From: Sporichthyaceae bacterium
Lineage (GTDB): Bacteria > Actinomycetota > Actinomycetes > Sporichthyales > Sporichthyaceae
Direction of reading: 5' to 3'
Assembly (NCBI GenBank): GCA_036269075.1
Contig: DATASX010000059.1
Coordinates: 1-64,000 of the forward strand
Length of the DNA: 64,000 bases
The notes beneath the pieces are model-generated. The model saw nothing but the letters and a program-made list of their open reading frames with translations, was not told where the DNA came from and did no database searches. Position numbers and translations under genes: made by a program. Position 1 is the stretch's first letter, and each line of letters begins with the position of its first letter. Below, piece after piece: positions 49,896-56,945 of the stretch.

Positions 49896-50138
49896 CCTTC
49901 CCTACTCCGATGCCGTGCGCGTCGGCTCGCTCTACGTGGCGGGCAACCTCGGCCTCGACAAGGGCGGAAAGATCGTCCCCGGCGGAATCACCCCCGGAGG
50001 CCGAACAGGCGATGGAGAACCTCAAGGCCGTTGTGGAGCGCAACGGGTCCTCGCTGGACGGCGCGGCACGCCTTCGGCGTCACCGGGCTGTACCTGGGCG
50101 CGCGGGTGGAGATCGCCTGCATCGCGGTGACCGGTTAG
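49896..50138 (+). pseudogene. Decayed RidA/YjgF-family gene
   Basis: Three fragments in three frames match successive parts of RidA (enamine/imine deaminase, about 130 residues). First PYSDAVRVGSLYVAGNLG with the GGKIVPGGI loop (49904-49993), then EAEQAMENLKAVVERNGSSLDG after a frame change (49996-50064), then AFGVTGLYLGARVEIACIAV (50070-50130), ending at TAG 50136-50138. The start codon region and about 40-50 middle residues are missing. RidA detoxifies reactive enamines from PLP enzymes and protects IlvE, so loss beside ilvE is notable; an intact copy may exist elsewhere. No ribosome site is present. Confidence 0.82.
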
Positions 50139-50168
50139 CATTCGCTAACACGGGTCCCGCGTTACACT
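50134..50168 (+). promoter_or_regulatory. vapBC promoter and candidate autoregulatory operator
   Basis: GTTAGCATTCGCTAAC (50134-50149) is a perfect 6-bp inverted repeat with a 4-nt centre. A -35-like TTCGCT (50141-50146) lies inside it and a -10 TACACT is at 50163-50168, 6 nt before the vapB GTG. Toxin-antitoxin complexes usually repress by binding such palindromes. It overlaps the stop codon of the ridA remnant. Confidence 0.6.
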
Positions 50169-50174
50169 GATCCC

Positions 50175-50423
50175 GTGGCAAATCTAACCATCGCTGTTGA
50201 CGACGATGTGCTTCGTCGCGCCCGGGTTCGCGCGGCGGACCAAGGCACCTCGGTGAACGCGGTGTTGCGCGACGAGCTGATCCGCTACGCCGCCGGCGAC
50301 GGCTCCGATCGGGCCGCCGATGAATTCCTGGCCTTCGCCCGGGCCAACAGCGGCCGCAGCGATCAGGGCCAACGCGGCTGGTCGCGCGATGAGCTGTGGC
50401 ACGAACGCCTCGAGCGCGCGTGA
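50175..50423 (+). CDS. vapB: VapB-type antitoxin
   Basis: An 82-residue protein whose first 40 residues (ANLTIAVDDDVLRRARVRAADQGTSVNAVLRDELIRYA) resemble the ribbon-helix-helix DNA-binding domain of antitoxins paired with PIN toxins. The charged, probably disordered second half would wrap the toxin active site. The GTG start is leaderless. The toxin gene overlaps its stop by GTGA, the usual coupling that keeps antitoxin in excess. The subfamily name is by context. Confidence 0.8.
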   Translation: MANLTIAVDDDVLRRARVRAADQGTSVNAVLRDELIRYAAGDGSDRAADEFLAFARANSGRSDQGQRGWSRDELWHERLERA

Positions 50424-50827
50424 GCGCCAGGGTTTTCCTCGACACCAACGTCTTCGTCTATTCGCTGGATTTGGCGGATCCGGACAAGCAGGTACGAGCC
50501 CTTCAACTGATCGATGAACGACGCCGGGACATCGTGGTCAGCACCCAGGTGCTGCTCGAATTGCACAGCGTCTGCACTCGCAAACTCGGACTCACCCGGC
50601 ACCAGGCTGACACGGCCGTGCGCTCCGTGGCGAAGTTCCCGGTGGTCGAAGCCGATCGTGAGCTGGTGCTGCAGGCCTCGCAACTCGCGGATGATGCGCA
50701 GCTGTCGATCTTCGACGCCGCCATCGTCGTCGCGGCCAGACGCGCAGGATGCCGGACGATCCTCAGCGAGGACCTGGGCCCGAATCAGAAATACGGCGAC
50801 CTCGCTGTCGAGAACCCCTTCGGCTGA
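50420..50827 (+). CDS. vapC: VapC-type PIN-domain ribonuclease toxin
   Basis: A 135-residue PIN-domain protein. The acidic metal-binding residues are visible: Asp8 (FLDTN), Glu47 (LLELHS), Asp99 (IFDAAIV) and Asp118 (LSEDL). VapC toxins cut tRNA or rRNA to halt translation. The GTG at 50420 overlaps the antitoxin stop. The pair is inserted between ilvE and cimA, next to a broken ridA, which suggests arrival by horizontal transfer; base composition is not obviously different. Confidence 0.88.
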   Translation: MSARVFLDTNVFVYSLDLADPDKQVRALQLIDERRRDIVVSTQVLLELHSVCTRKLGLTRHQADTAVRSVAKFPVVEADRELVLQASQLADDAQLSIFDAAIVVAARRAGCRTILSEDLGPNQKYGDLAVENPFG

Positions 50828-50854
50828 TGAACCACCTGCCGATGGCGCGGAATT

Positions 50855-50882
50855 TTGCGTCGGCCACGGCCTGTGTCACACT
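50855..50882 (+). promoter_or_regulatory. Promoter of the cimA attenuator transcript
   Basis: -35 TTGCGT (50855-50860), 16-nt spacer and -10 CACACT (50877-50882). The -10 ends 6 nt before the leader GTG, as for the ilv leader. Confidence 0.6.
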
Positions 50883-50888
50883 GACCAC

Positions 50889-50915
50889 GTGGCACAGACC
50901 CTGATTATTGAGTGA
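50889..50915 (+). CDS. Leader peptide of cimA
   Basis: An eight-residue reading frame, MAQTLIIE (GTG start, TGA stop), with consecutive Leu-Ile-Ile codons. It lies directly downstream of the promoter and is followed within 1 nt by a hairpin (50916-50945) and then a terminator (50949-50976) before cimA. The Ile codons fit an attenuator sensing isoleucine, the product of the citramalate route, with Leu as a second signal. The mechanism is inferred from layout; I know of no direct study of this leader. Confidence 0.72.
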   Translation: MAQTLIIE

Positions 50916-50945
50916 GCGCACCTGCTGAGTAAGACTCAGGTGCGC
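50916..50945 (+). promoter_or_regulatory. Leader hairpin after the cimA leader peptide
   Basis: GCGCACCTG (50916-50924) and CAGGTGCGC (50937-50945) form a perfect 9-bp stem; CTGAG/CTCAG inside may extend it. It begins right after the leader stop, in the position of a pause or anti-antiterminator stem. Confidence 0.65.
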
Positions 50946-50948
50946 AAA

Positions 50949-50980
50949 CCTCTCGCCGTCCGGCGAGGGGTTTTTTGTTT
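50949..50980 (+). terminator. Attenuator terminator before cimA
   Basis: CCTCTCGCC and GGCGAGGGG form a 9-bp stem (one U-G) around a GTCC loop, followed by TTTTTTGTTT. It separates the leader peptide from cimA by 30 nt. Confidence 0.88.
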
Positions 50981-51009
50981 GTCAGGGGCAAGCGAACAGG
51001 AGAAGCACG

Positions 51010-52614
51010 ATGAGCACGGTCTTCACTACCCCGGCGGTCGGTGACGCCTTCCACGTCTACGACACGACGCTGCGCGACGGTGCGCAGGGCGAGGGCATGG
51101 CGCTGACCGTGGCGGACAAACTGGCGATTGCCCAGCACCTTGACGACCTCGGTGTCGGGTTCATCGAAGGTGGCTGGCCCGGTGCCCTGCCCAAGGACAC
51201 CGAGTTCTTCGCGCGCGCTCAGCAGGAACTGAAGCTCCGGAACTCGGTGCTCACGGCCTTCGGCTCCACCCGCAAGGCAGACGGAAAAGCGGCCGACGAC
51301 CCACAGGTTGCGGCGCTTCGCGACTCCGGGGCCGGCACGATCTGCCTGGTCGCCAAGAGCCACGACCGACACGTCCTGCGGGCGCTGAAGACCACGCTCG
51401 ACGAGAACCTCGCGATGATCCGCGACACCGTGGCACACCTGCGGGCCGCGGGTCGTCGGGTGTTCGTCGACGCGGAGCATTTCTTCGACGGCTACGCGGC
51501 GAACCCGCACTACGCCCTCGAGGTCGTGCGCACCGCGGCCGAGGCCGGAGCCGATGTCATCGTGCTCTGCGACACCAACGGCGGGCAGTTGCCCAGCCGG
51601 CTGATGGATTCCGTCGGTGAGGTGCTGTCCCGCTCCGGTGCCCGCTTGGGCATCCACTGTCACGACGACGCCGGCTGCGCGGTGGCGAACACCATCGCAG
51701 CGGTGGAGGCCGGCGTCACCCACGTGCAGGGCGTGATGAACGGTTACGGCGAGCGGTCCGGCAACGCGAACCTGGCCACCGTGGTGGCGAATCTCGAACT
51801 CAAGATGGACCGCCTCGTACTCCCGCAAGGCAGCCTCGGGGAGCTGCGCCGGGTCAGTCACGCGATCGCCGAAGTGGCCAACCAGACGCCGCGCCACCAG
51901 TCGCCCTACGTGGGGGAGAGCGCCTTCGCGCACAAGGCCGGGCTGCACGCCAGCGCCATCAAGGTCGACCCGGACCTCTACCAGCACACCGACCCGTCCA
52001 AGGTCGGAAATGACATGCGGATGCTCGTCTCGGAGATGGCCGGCCGGGCCAGCGTCGAGCTCAAGGGCCGCGAGATGGGTCACGACCTGTCCGCGGACAA
52101 GGATGCGCTCGGCCGGGTCGTCGAGCGGGTCAAGGAACTGGAGGCCCGTGGTTACTCCTTCGAAGCCGCGGACGCCAGCTTTGACCTGCTGGTCCGCCAA
52201 GAGCTCGACCCGGGTGCGGTGAGCACCTTCGAGTTGGAGTCCTGGCGTGTCATCGTGGACCGCGACGGGGCGGGCACGGTGCGTACGGAGGCCACCGTCA
52301 AGGTGCATGCGGGCGGACGGCGGATGGTCGCCACCGGCGAGGGGAACGGCCCGGTCAACGCGCTGGACACCGCGCTGCGGCAAGCGCTCGAACAGGTCTA
52401 CCCGGATCTCGCGCACCTTGAACTTCTCGACTACAAGGTGCGCATCATCGAGGGCTCGCACGGGACCGGCGCGGTCGTGCGGGTTCTGGTGGAGACGACC
52501 GACGGCGAACGTGAGTGGGACACCGTCGGCGTCCACGAGAACATCATCGAGGCGTCCTGGCAGGCCCTTGCGGATTCCGTCACATATGGACTGCTGGCGC
52601 GGTCCGCCGGCTGA
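51010..52614 (+). CDS. cimA: (R)-citramalate synthase
   Basis: A 534-residue enzyme of the isopropylmalate synthase family that condenses pyruvate and acetyl-CoA to citramalate, giving 2-oxobutyrate for isoleucine without threonine. The catalytic YDTTLRDGAQGEG (about 17-29) and metal-binding GIHCHDD (His216, His218) are intact. AEHFFDGY favours CimA over LeuA, and the C-terminal LeuA-type regulatory domain (about 400-530) is present. The ATG at 51010 follows AGGAGAAG about 6 nt upstream. Expression should depend on the Leu-Ile-Ile attenuator before it. Confidence 0.92.
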   Translation: MSTVFTTPAVGDAFHVYDTTLRDGAQGEGMALTVADKLAIAQHLDDLGVGFIEGGWPGALPKDTEFFARAQQELKLRNSVLTAFGSTRKADGKAADDPQVAALRDSGAGTICLVAKSHDRHVLRALKTTLDENLAMIRDTVAHLRAAGRRVFVDAEHFFDGYAANPHYALEVVRTAAEAGADVIVLCDTNGGQLPSRLMDSVGEVLSRSGARLGIHCHDDAGCAVANTIAAVEAGVTHVQGVMNGYGERSGNANLATVVANLELKMDRLVLPQGSLGELRRVSHAIAEVANQTPRHQSPYVGESAFAHKAGLHASAIKVDPDLYQHTDPSKVGNDMRMLVSEMAGRASVELKGREMGHDLSADKDALGRVVERVKELEARGYSFEAADASFDLLVRQELDPGAVSTFELESWRVIVDRDGAGTVRTEATVKVHAGGRRMVATGEGNGPVNALDTALRQALEQVYPDLAHLELLDYKVRIIEGSHGTGAVVRVLVETTDGEREWDTVGVHENIIEASWQALADSVTYGLLARSAG

Positions 52615-52632
52615 GCCGAACAGCTCCAATTC

Positions 52633-52675
52633 CGACGTCGCGGGCAGGCACCAAGCGCCCGCGACGTCGCGTTTT
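52633..52675 (+). terminator. Intrinsic terminator of cimA
   Basis: CGACGTCGCGGGC and GCCCGCGACGTCG form a perfect 13-bp stem around an 11-nt loop, followed by CGTTTT. Confidence 0.85.
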
Positions 52676-53006
52676 GCGGCCGGTGGGGCTCGCGGATCGA
52701 CCCGGAGTGACGCGGCTCACAGCCGGTCCGGATCAACTCGGCGCGTCCGAAGTAGCCCACTTCACAACGCGATGCTGTGGCCAAGGACTGCCGACGCCGA
52801 GAAGAATTCCCTGGTCAGCCGGTACGGCTGACCAGGCCCGTGCTGATTGGCCGTCGCGACCGAAGCCGCGACCGAAAGTCCGCACGTAGTGTCTGGTCCG
52901 CCGAAGCTTGCAGGCGCGCCCGGACCGTCCCCCCGTCCCCCCGGCGCGCGCCTGTCGGGCAAGTACCGCAAACGGCGTTCCACTCGTGCGAGCTTGGAGT
53001 AATCAG
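52676..53006 (+). promoter_or_regulatory. 331-bp non-coding region upstream of the alcohol dehydrogenase
   Basis: No convincing gene is present. A perfect 11-bp inverted repeat, CCTGGTCAGCC (52810-52820) and GGCTGACCAGG (52826-52836) with a 5-nt centre, is a candidate operator or hairpin for the monooxygenase cluster. Pyrimidine runs (CCCCCCGTCCCCCC, about 52929) lie nearer the gene. I could not assign -35/-10 boxes. Confidence 0.5.
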
Positions 53007-54113
53007 GTGAAAATCACTGCTGCGGTCTGTCGTGGTCAGGGCGAGGATTTCCAGATCGAGGAGGTCAACCTGGCCGACCCCCGTGAGGACGAGGTCCTCG
53101 TCCGCAACGTGGGTGCCGGTGTTTGCCACACCGACCTGATCTGCCGGGACCAGTGGTATCCCGTCCCGCTGCCCGCCGTGTTCGGTCACGAGGGTTCGGG
53201 TGTCGTCGAGGCCGTCGGCAAGAACGTCACCCGGGTCCAGCCGGGCGACCACGTGGTCATGAGCTACATGTCCTGCGGCATCTGCAAGTCCTGCACCCTC
53301 GGCCGCCCCGCCTACTGCGCCCAGCTCTACGGCGCCAACTTCTCCGGCGGCCGCCTGTCCGACGAGTCCAGCGCGCTCACCGACGCCAAGGGTGAGCGGC
53401 TGTCCGGTCACTTCTTCGGTCAGTCGTCCTGGGCCAGCCACTCCATCGCCTACGAGCGCAGCGTCGTCAAGGTCGACCCGGCCGCTCCGCTGGAACTGCT
53501 CGGCCCGATGGGTTGCGGCATCCAGACCGGCGCGGCCGCAGTGCTGAGCACGTTCAACCCGGAGCTCGGCACCTCGATCGCGATTTTCGGCGCCGGCTCG
53601 GTCGGTCTGGCCGCGCTGATGGCCGCCAAGGCCGTCGGCTGCACGACGATCATCGCGGTCGACATCAAGCCGCAGCGCCTCGAGCTCGCCAAGTCCCTGG
53701 GCGCGACCCACGGTGTGAACGGCGCCGAGGTCGACTCGGTCGAGGCGATCAAGGAGATCACCGGTGGCGGTGCGGACTACTCCATCGAGCTCACCGCGAG
53801 CCCGAAGGTCGCCCGGCAGGCAATCGACAGCCTCGGCACTATGGGCACCTGTGCGCTGATCGGCGCCGCCGCCCTGGGCACCGAATACAGCTTCGACATG
53901 AACGACGTCATGCTGGCCGGCAAGCGGATCGTCGGGCACATCGAGAGTGGCAACCTCTCGCCGCAGATCTTCATCCCGCGTCTCGTCACGTTGATGCAGC
54001 AGGGCAACTTCCCGCTGGAAAAGCTCGTCACCACCTACAAGCTCGACGAGGTCAACAAGGCTGCGCACGACACCGAGGCCGGCGTCAGCGTCAAGCCCGT
54101 CCTGGTGTTCTGA
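53007..54113 (+). CDS. Zinc-dependent aryl/allyl-type alcohol dehydrogenase
   Basis: Medium-chain dehydrogenase of 368 residues resembling benzyl (aryl) alcohol dehydrogenases. Catalytic zinc ligands are in GVCHTDL and FGHEGSG; four structural-zinc cysteines are in CGICKSCTLGRPAYC. The Rossmann motif GAGSVGLAALMAAK and the following Asp in AVDIKPQRLE indicate NAD. The GTG at 53007 has GGAG about 8 nt upstream. It opens the monooxygenase-like cluster and would oxidise an alcohol formed from a hydroxylated hydrocarbon or aromatic; substrate unknown. Confidence 0.88.
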   Translation: MKITAAVCRGQGEDFQIEEVNLADPREDEVLVRNVGAGVCHTDLICRDQWYPVPLPAVFGHEGSGVVEAVGKNVTRVQPGDHVVMSYMSCGICKSCTLGRPAYCAQLYGANFSGGRLSDESSALTDAKGERLSGHFFGQSSWASHSIAYERSVVKVDPAAPLELLGPMGCGIQTGAAAVLSTFNPELGTSIAIFGAGSVGLAALMAAKAVGCTTIIAVDIKPQRLELAKSLGATHGVNGAEVDSVEAIKEITGGGADYSIELTASPKVARQAIDSLGTMGTCALIGAAALGTEYSFDMNDVMLAGKRIVGHIESGNLSPQIFIPRLVTLMQQGNFPLEKLVTTYKLDEVNKAAHDTEAGVSVKPVLVF

Positions 54114-54147
54114 GGGTTCGCAATGCCCAGCCCGCTACGGACCCAAT

Positions 54148-54196
54148 GGCGTAGAGCGCGAAGCGCTCTACGCCGCGAAGCGACGCGGAGCGTCGC
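54148..54196 (+). repeat. Two adjacent perfect hairpins after the alcohol dehydrogenase
   Basis: GGCGTAGAGCGC / GCGCTCTACGCC (12 bp, GAA loop, 54148-54174) is followed by GCGACGC / GCGTCGC (7 bp, GGA loop, 54180-54196). No U-tract follows. They may partly terminate transcription or stabilise the upstream mRNA. The rest of the 151-bp gap before the first SnoaL-like gene is unremarkable. Confidence 0.75.
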
Positions 54197-54264
54197 AATG
54201 TAACTGTCTGACGTCCCCTCAGCTCTCTACTGCGTAAGGAATCCCAGATGAAGGAGCACACCCG

Positions 54265-54702
54265 ATGAGTGCCAAGGCAGCGGTGGAGGCCTTGGTCGCT
54301 GCCGTCGCGGCGCGGGACATCGACGCGGTCGCGGCGGCCACCAAGGGCGGCAAGATCGACATCGTTCCGCTGAACATCAAGGGCGCGGCCAGTACCAAGG
54401 CCAAGGAGTTCTTCGAACCCCTGTTCACGGCTTTCCCGGACCTCGAGATCATCGTCGGGAAGACCGTCCTGGCGGGGGAGAAGGCTCTGATCGACGTGGT
54501 TCTGACCGGCCCTCAGAAGGAGCCGTTCTTCGACGTCCCCAACCGCGACGGCCGCATGCTGGAGTCCCGGCAGGCGTGGAGCATCGAGGCCGGCGGCAAC
54601 ACGGTCGCCTCGTTGAAGGTCTTCTTCTGCACGAATGAGCTGAAGTGGAGCCTCGGCGCCAACAAGACCTACGAAGAGGCGATTGCGGGGGTGCGGGCAT
54701 GA
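54265..54702 (+). CDS. SnoaL/NTF2-like protein, first of a tandem pair
   Basis: A 145-residue protein with the cone-shaped NTF2/SnoaL pattern: an N-terminal helix (AKAAVEALVAAVAARDIDAVAAA), a FFEPLFTAFPDLEI segment typical of SnoaL-like members, and beta strands ending in a short helix. Such proteins are cyclases, isomerases, hydratases or ligand-binding subunits. No catalytic residues can be assigned. It overlaps the next, related gene by ATGA. The position just before the TmoB-like gene is where the monooxygenase alpha subunit would be expected. Confidence 0.75.
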   Translation: MSAKAAVEALVAAVAARDIDAVAAATKGGKIDIVPLNIKGAASTKAKEFFEPLFTAFPDLEIIVGKTVLAGEKALIDVVLTGPQKEPFFDVPNRDGRMLESRQAWSIEAGGNTVASLKVFFCTNELKWSLGANKTYEEAIAGVRA

Positions 54703-55157
54703 GCAAGCGTTCGGACGCCGCGACCAAGACGGTCGAGGACTTCTTCGCGGCACACAAGAAGCGCAGCACGATCGCGATGGCCGACCTGTGCACGCCACGC
54801 GCTAAGTTCGACTACGTCCCGTTCGTGCAGCACGACCGGACCCGCCGGGTCTCCGGCACCGGCTACGTGAACGGCGTCGGCCGCACGGTCTGGGGCCTGG
54901 GTTTCCGTGCTTTCCCGGACCTGACCAACAAGGTCAACGACATCTACGCCGATGACGACGGCAATGTCGTCGCCGAGGTCACCATCTCGGGCACGCAAGC
55001 CGCGCCCTACCTGACGGTGGCCGCCACGGGGAAGAAGTTCTCCGAGCGGCATTTGTTCCGCTTCCACGTCGACGCGGGGGGCAAGATCGACGACGTGACG
55101 TCCTTCTGGGACGCCGGCGGCATCAACACCCAGCTCGGGCACGACGAGCTCGACTGA
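54699..55157 (+). CDS. SnoaL/NTF2-like protein, second of a tandem pair
   Basis: A 152-residue paralogue of the preceding protein by fold pattern: VEDFFAAHKKRSTIAMADLCTPRAKFDYVPF near the start, then LGFRAFPDLTNKVNDIYADDDGNVVAEVTISGTQ, a characteristic SnoaL block. Identity with the first copy is low by eye. The ATG at 54699 overlaps the upstream stop, so the two proteins are probably made in equal amounts and may form a heterodimer; that is inference. tmoB-like follows after 34 bp. Confidence 0.78.
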   Translation: MSKRSDAATKTVEDFFAAHKKRSTIAMADLCTPRAKFDYVPFVQHDRTRRVSGTGYVNGVGRTVWGLGFRAFPDLTNKVNDIYADDDGNVVAEVTISGTQAAPYLTVAATGKKFSERHLFRFHVDAGGKIDDVTSFWDAGGINTQLGHDELD

Positions 55158-55191
55158 TCCGGCGCCTGCGACTCAGAGAGGAAAAGGAACT

Positions 55192-55455
55192 GTGAGCGAC
55201 GAAGTTCAGATGATCCCGGTGAATGCCTGGTTCAAGGGCGACCACATCACCCACCTGGTGGTCTTCGAGTCCACCGACACGATCCCGCAGGCGATCGAGA
55301 AGGTCACCGACCTGATGATCGGCAAGCGCTTCTTCAAGCGCCAGGGTGCCGAGTACAAGATCTCGTACGAGGGCACGCCTGTCCCCAACGACATCACCGT
55401 GGGGGAATCGATCATCCAGCCGCTGGGTGAAGTCACCGTCGAGTACGCCAACTAG
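55192..55455 (+). CDS. Diiron monooxygenase gamma subunit, TmoB-like
   Basis: An 87-residue protein matching the TmoB/IsoB family of toluene-4-monooxygenase and isoprene monooxygenase: about 85 residues, opening with VNAWFKGDHITHLVVFESTDTIPQAIEKV and ending with TVGESIIQPLGEVTVEY, as in TmoB. In known enzymes this subunit has a ubiquitin-like beta-grasp fold and is part of the (alpha-beta-gamma)2 hydroxylase. The GTG at 55192 has AGGAAAAGGA about 5 nt upstream. Recognition is by remembered family pattern; no alignment was run. Confidence 0.8.
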   Translation: MSDEVQMIPVNAWFKGDHITHLVVFESTDTIPQAIEKVTDLMIGKRFFKRQGAEYKISYEGTPVPNDITVGESIIQPLGEVTVEYAN

Positions 55456-55475
55456 GCACGGAAGGGAGATCGAAC

Positions 55476-55757
55476 ATGCCAGGAGTTGGCCCCATCCTCC
55501 GAATGAGCGACGAGATCGACGGCATCATCCAGGCCGCCCGGGACGACAACCCGGACAAGGAGGTTCGCGTTATCGACCGGCACGCCTACGTGCGCATCGA
55601 GTGCGACCCACCGATGCTGCTCACCCGCTCCTCGATCGAGAAGGAACTCGGTCGTGACTACCCGATGCGCGAACTGGAGATGCTGATGTCCTCGTTCAAC
55701 GGGGTCATCGACAGCTCGAACTCCGACCAGCTGATCTGGACTCGAAAGAAGGTCTGA
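55476..55757 (+). CDS. Monooxygenase coupling/effector protein, MmoB/DmpM (TmoD) family
   Basis: A 93-residue effector protein. VGPILRMSDEIDGIIQAARDDNPDKEVRVIDRHAYVRIE and the later LTRSSIEKELGRDYPMRELEMLMSSFNGVI match the TmoD pattern closely. In known systems it binds the hydroxylase without cofactors and couples electron transfer to oxygen activation next to the alpha-subunit diiron site. The ATG at 55476 has GGGAG 7 nt upstream. Finding an effector implies a diiron alpha subunit must exist somewhere. Confidence 0.85.
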   Translation: MPGVGPILRMSDEIDGIIQAARDDNPDKEVRVIDRHAYVRIECDPPMLLTRSSIEKELGRDYPMRELEMLMSSFNGVIDSSNSDQLIWTRKKV

Positions 55758-55882
55758 CAGCGCACATTGCGGCTTTCTGGCCGGGGCTCGGGCAGGCCCT
55801 CGCTCCGGCTCAGTTCAGCCGCTGTGGCACCGACCCAACGTCGCGCCGGAACCGCGCGACCCGTCCCACTCAGGAGTGTCAA

Positions 55883-56902
55883 GTGGCCAGCAGGCTGCGG
55901 ACCTGGTCCGCCTTCGGCGACATCCGTCGCCGTCCGAGCGAGTACGAGATCGTCACCCACCAGCTTCACTACAGCATGCGCAAGGGCCGCGACGCGCCGT
56001 ACGAGGCGAACCCCGCGGCCCCGATGAACATGTGGTTCTCCACCTACCGCGACGACTCGCCGCTGGCGTGCGAGGACTGGGACGGGTTCCGCGACCCCGA
56101 CCAGTACACCTACCGCGAGTACTGCGCGCGCCAGGACGAGAAGGAGGTCGTGGTCCGCGAGCTGTGTTCGGAGTTCCACGACCGGGGCCACGACGGGAAG
56201 CTGTCCAAGGATTGGGTGAACACGCTTCGCACGGTGTTCACGCCGGGCCGGTACCCGTTGCACGGCATGCAGCTGATGGCCGCCTACGTCGGGCAGATCG
56301 CCCCGTCCTCGTACATCACCAACGCGTCGTGCTTCGAGGCCGCGGACTACGTGCGTGCGGTCTGCGTCGTCGCCTATCGCACCCGTGAGCTGCAGATGGC
56401 TCACCCGAAGGCCGGGTTCGTCGACGGCGAGCAGGCCACCTGGCAGAGCCAGAAGGAGTGGCAGCCGGCCCGGAAGATGATCGAGGAGGCGCTGGTCGCC
56501 TACGACTGGAGCGAGGCGTTCACCGCTCTCAACCTGGTCTTCCGGCCCACGCTGGAGTCGGTCTTCTACAAGACCTTCTCCGAGGTTGCCAGCAAGAACG
56601 GCGACGAACTCACCTCGCTGCTGCTGGCGAACCTCAACGACGACAACGAGCGGTCCGCGCGGTGGAGCGCGGCGTTGTGCCAGTACGCGATCGGGCAGGA
56701 CAAGAAGAACGCCGCCGTGCTGCAGCGGTGGGTCGACAAGTGGACCCCGGCCGCCGACGAGGCTGCCAAGTCCGTTGCCTCGATGCTGAACACCATCCCG
56801 GCGGAGGGCAAGGCCGATGTGAAGAAGGCCACGGCCGCGGCCAAGGGTGCCCGCGCAGCCCTGCTCGAGCGCTGCGGGCTGGCTGGTGGTACTAAGAAGT
56901 GA
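55883..56902 (+). CDS. Diiron monooxygenase hydroxylase beta subunit, TmoE-like
   Basis: A 339-residue ferritin-like subunit. RTWSAFGDIRRRPSEYEIVTH, then W and FRDPDQYTYREY in the first third, YPLHGMQLMAAYVGQIAPSSYITN in the middle and DWSEAFTALNLVFRP later all match hydroxylase beta subunits of the toluene/isoprene monooxygenase group. Beta subunits carry no iron. The GTG at 55883 has CAGGAG 7 nt upstream. A 125-bp gap separates it from the TmoD-like gene. Its Ala/Lys-rich C-terminus (TAAAKGARAAL) is longer than usual. Confidence 0.88.
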   Translation: MASRLRTWSAFGDIRRRPSEYEIVTHQLHYSMRKGRDAPYEANPAAPMNMWFSTYRDDSPLACEDWDGFRDPDQYTYREYCARQDEKEVVVRELCSEFHDRGHDGKLSKDWVNTLRTVFTPGRYPLHGMQLMAAYVGQIAPSSYITNASCFEAADYVRAVCVVAYRTRELQMAHPKAGFVDGEQATWQSQKEWQPARKMIEEALVAYDWSEAFTALNLVFRPTLESVFYKTFSEVASKNGDELTSLLLANLNDDNERSARWSAALCQYAIGQDKKNAAVLQRWVDKWTPAADEAAKSVASMLNTIPAEGKADVKKATAAAKGARAALLERCGLAGGTKK

Positions 56903-56945
56903 GCAAGCCGAACCGGCTGCGACACGAGTGCAACGAGGTGGCGAC

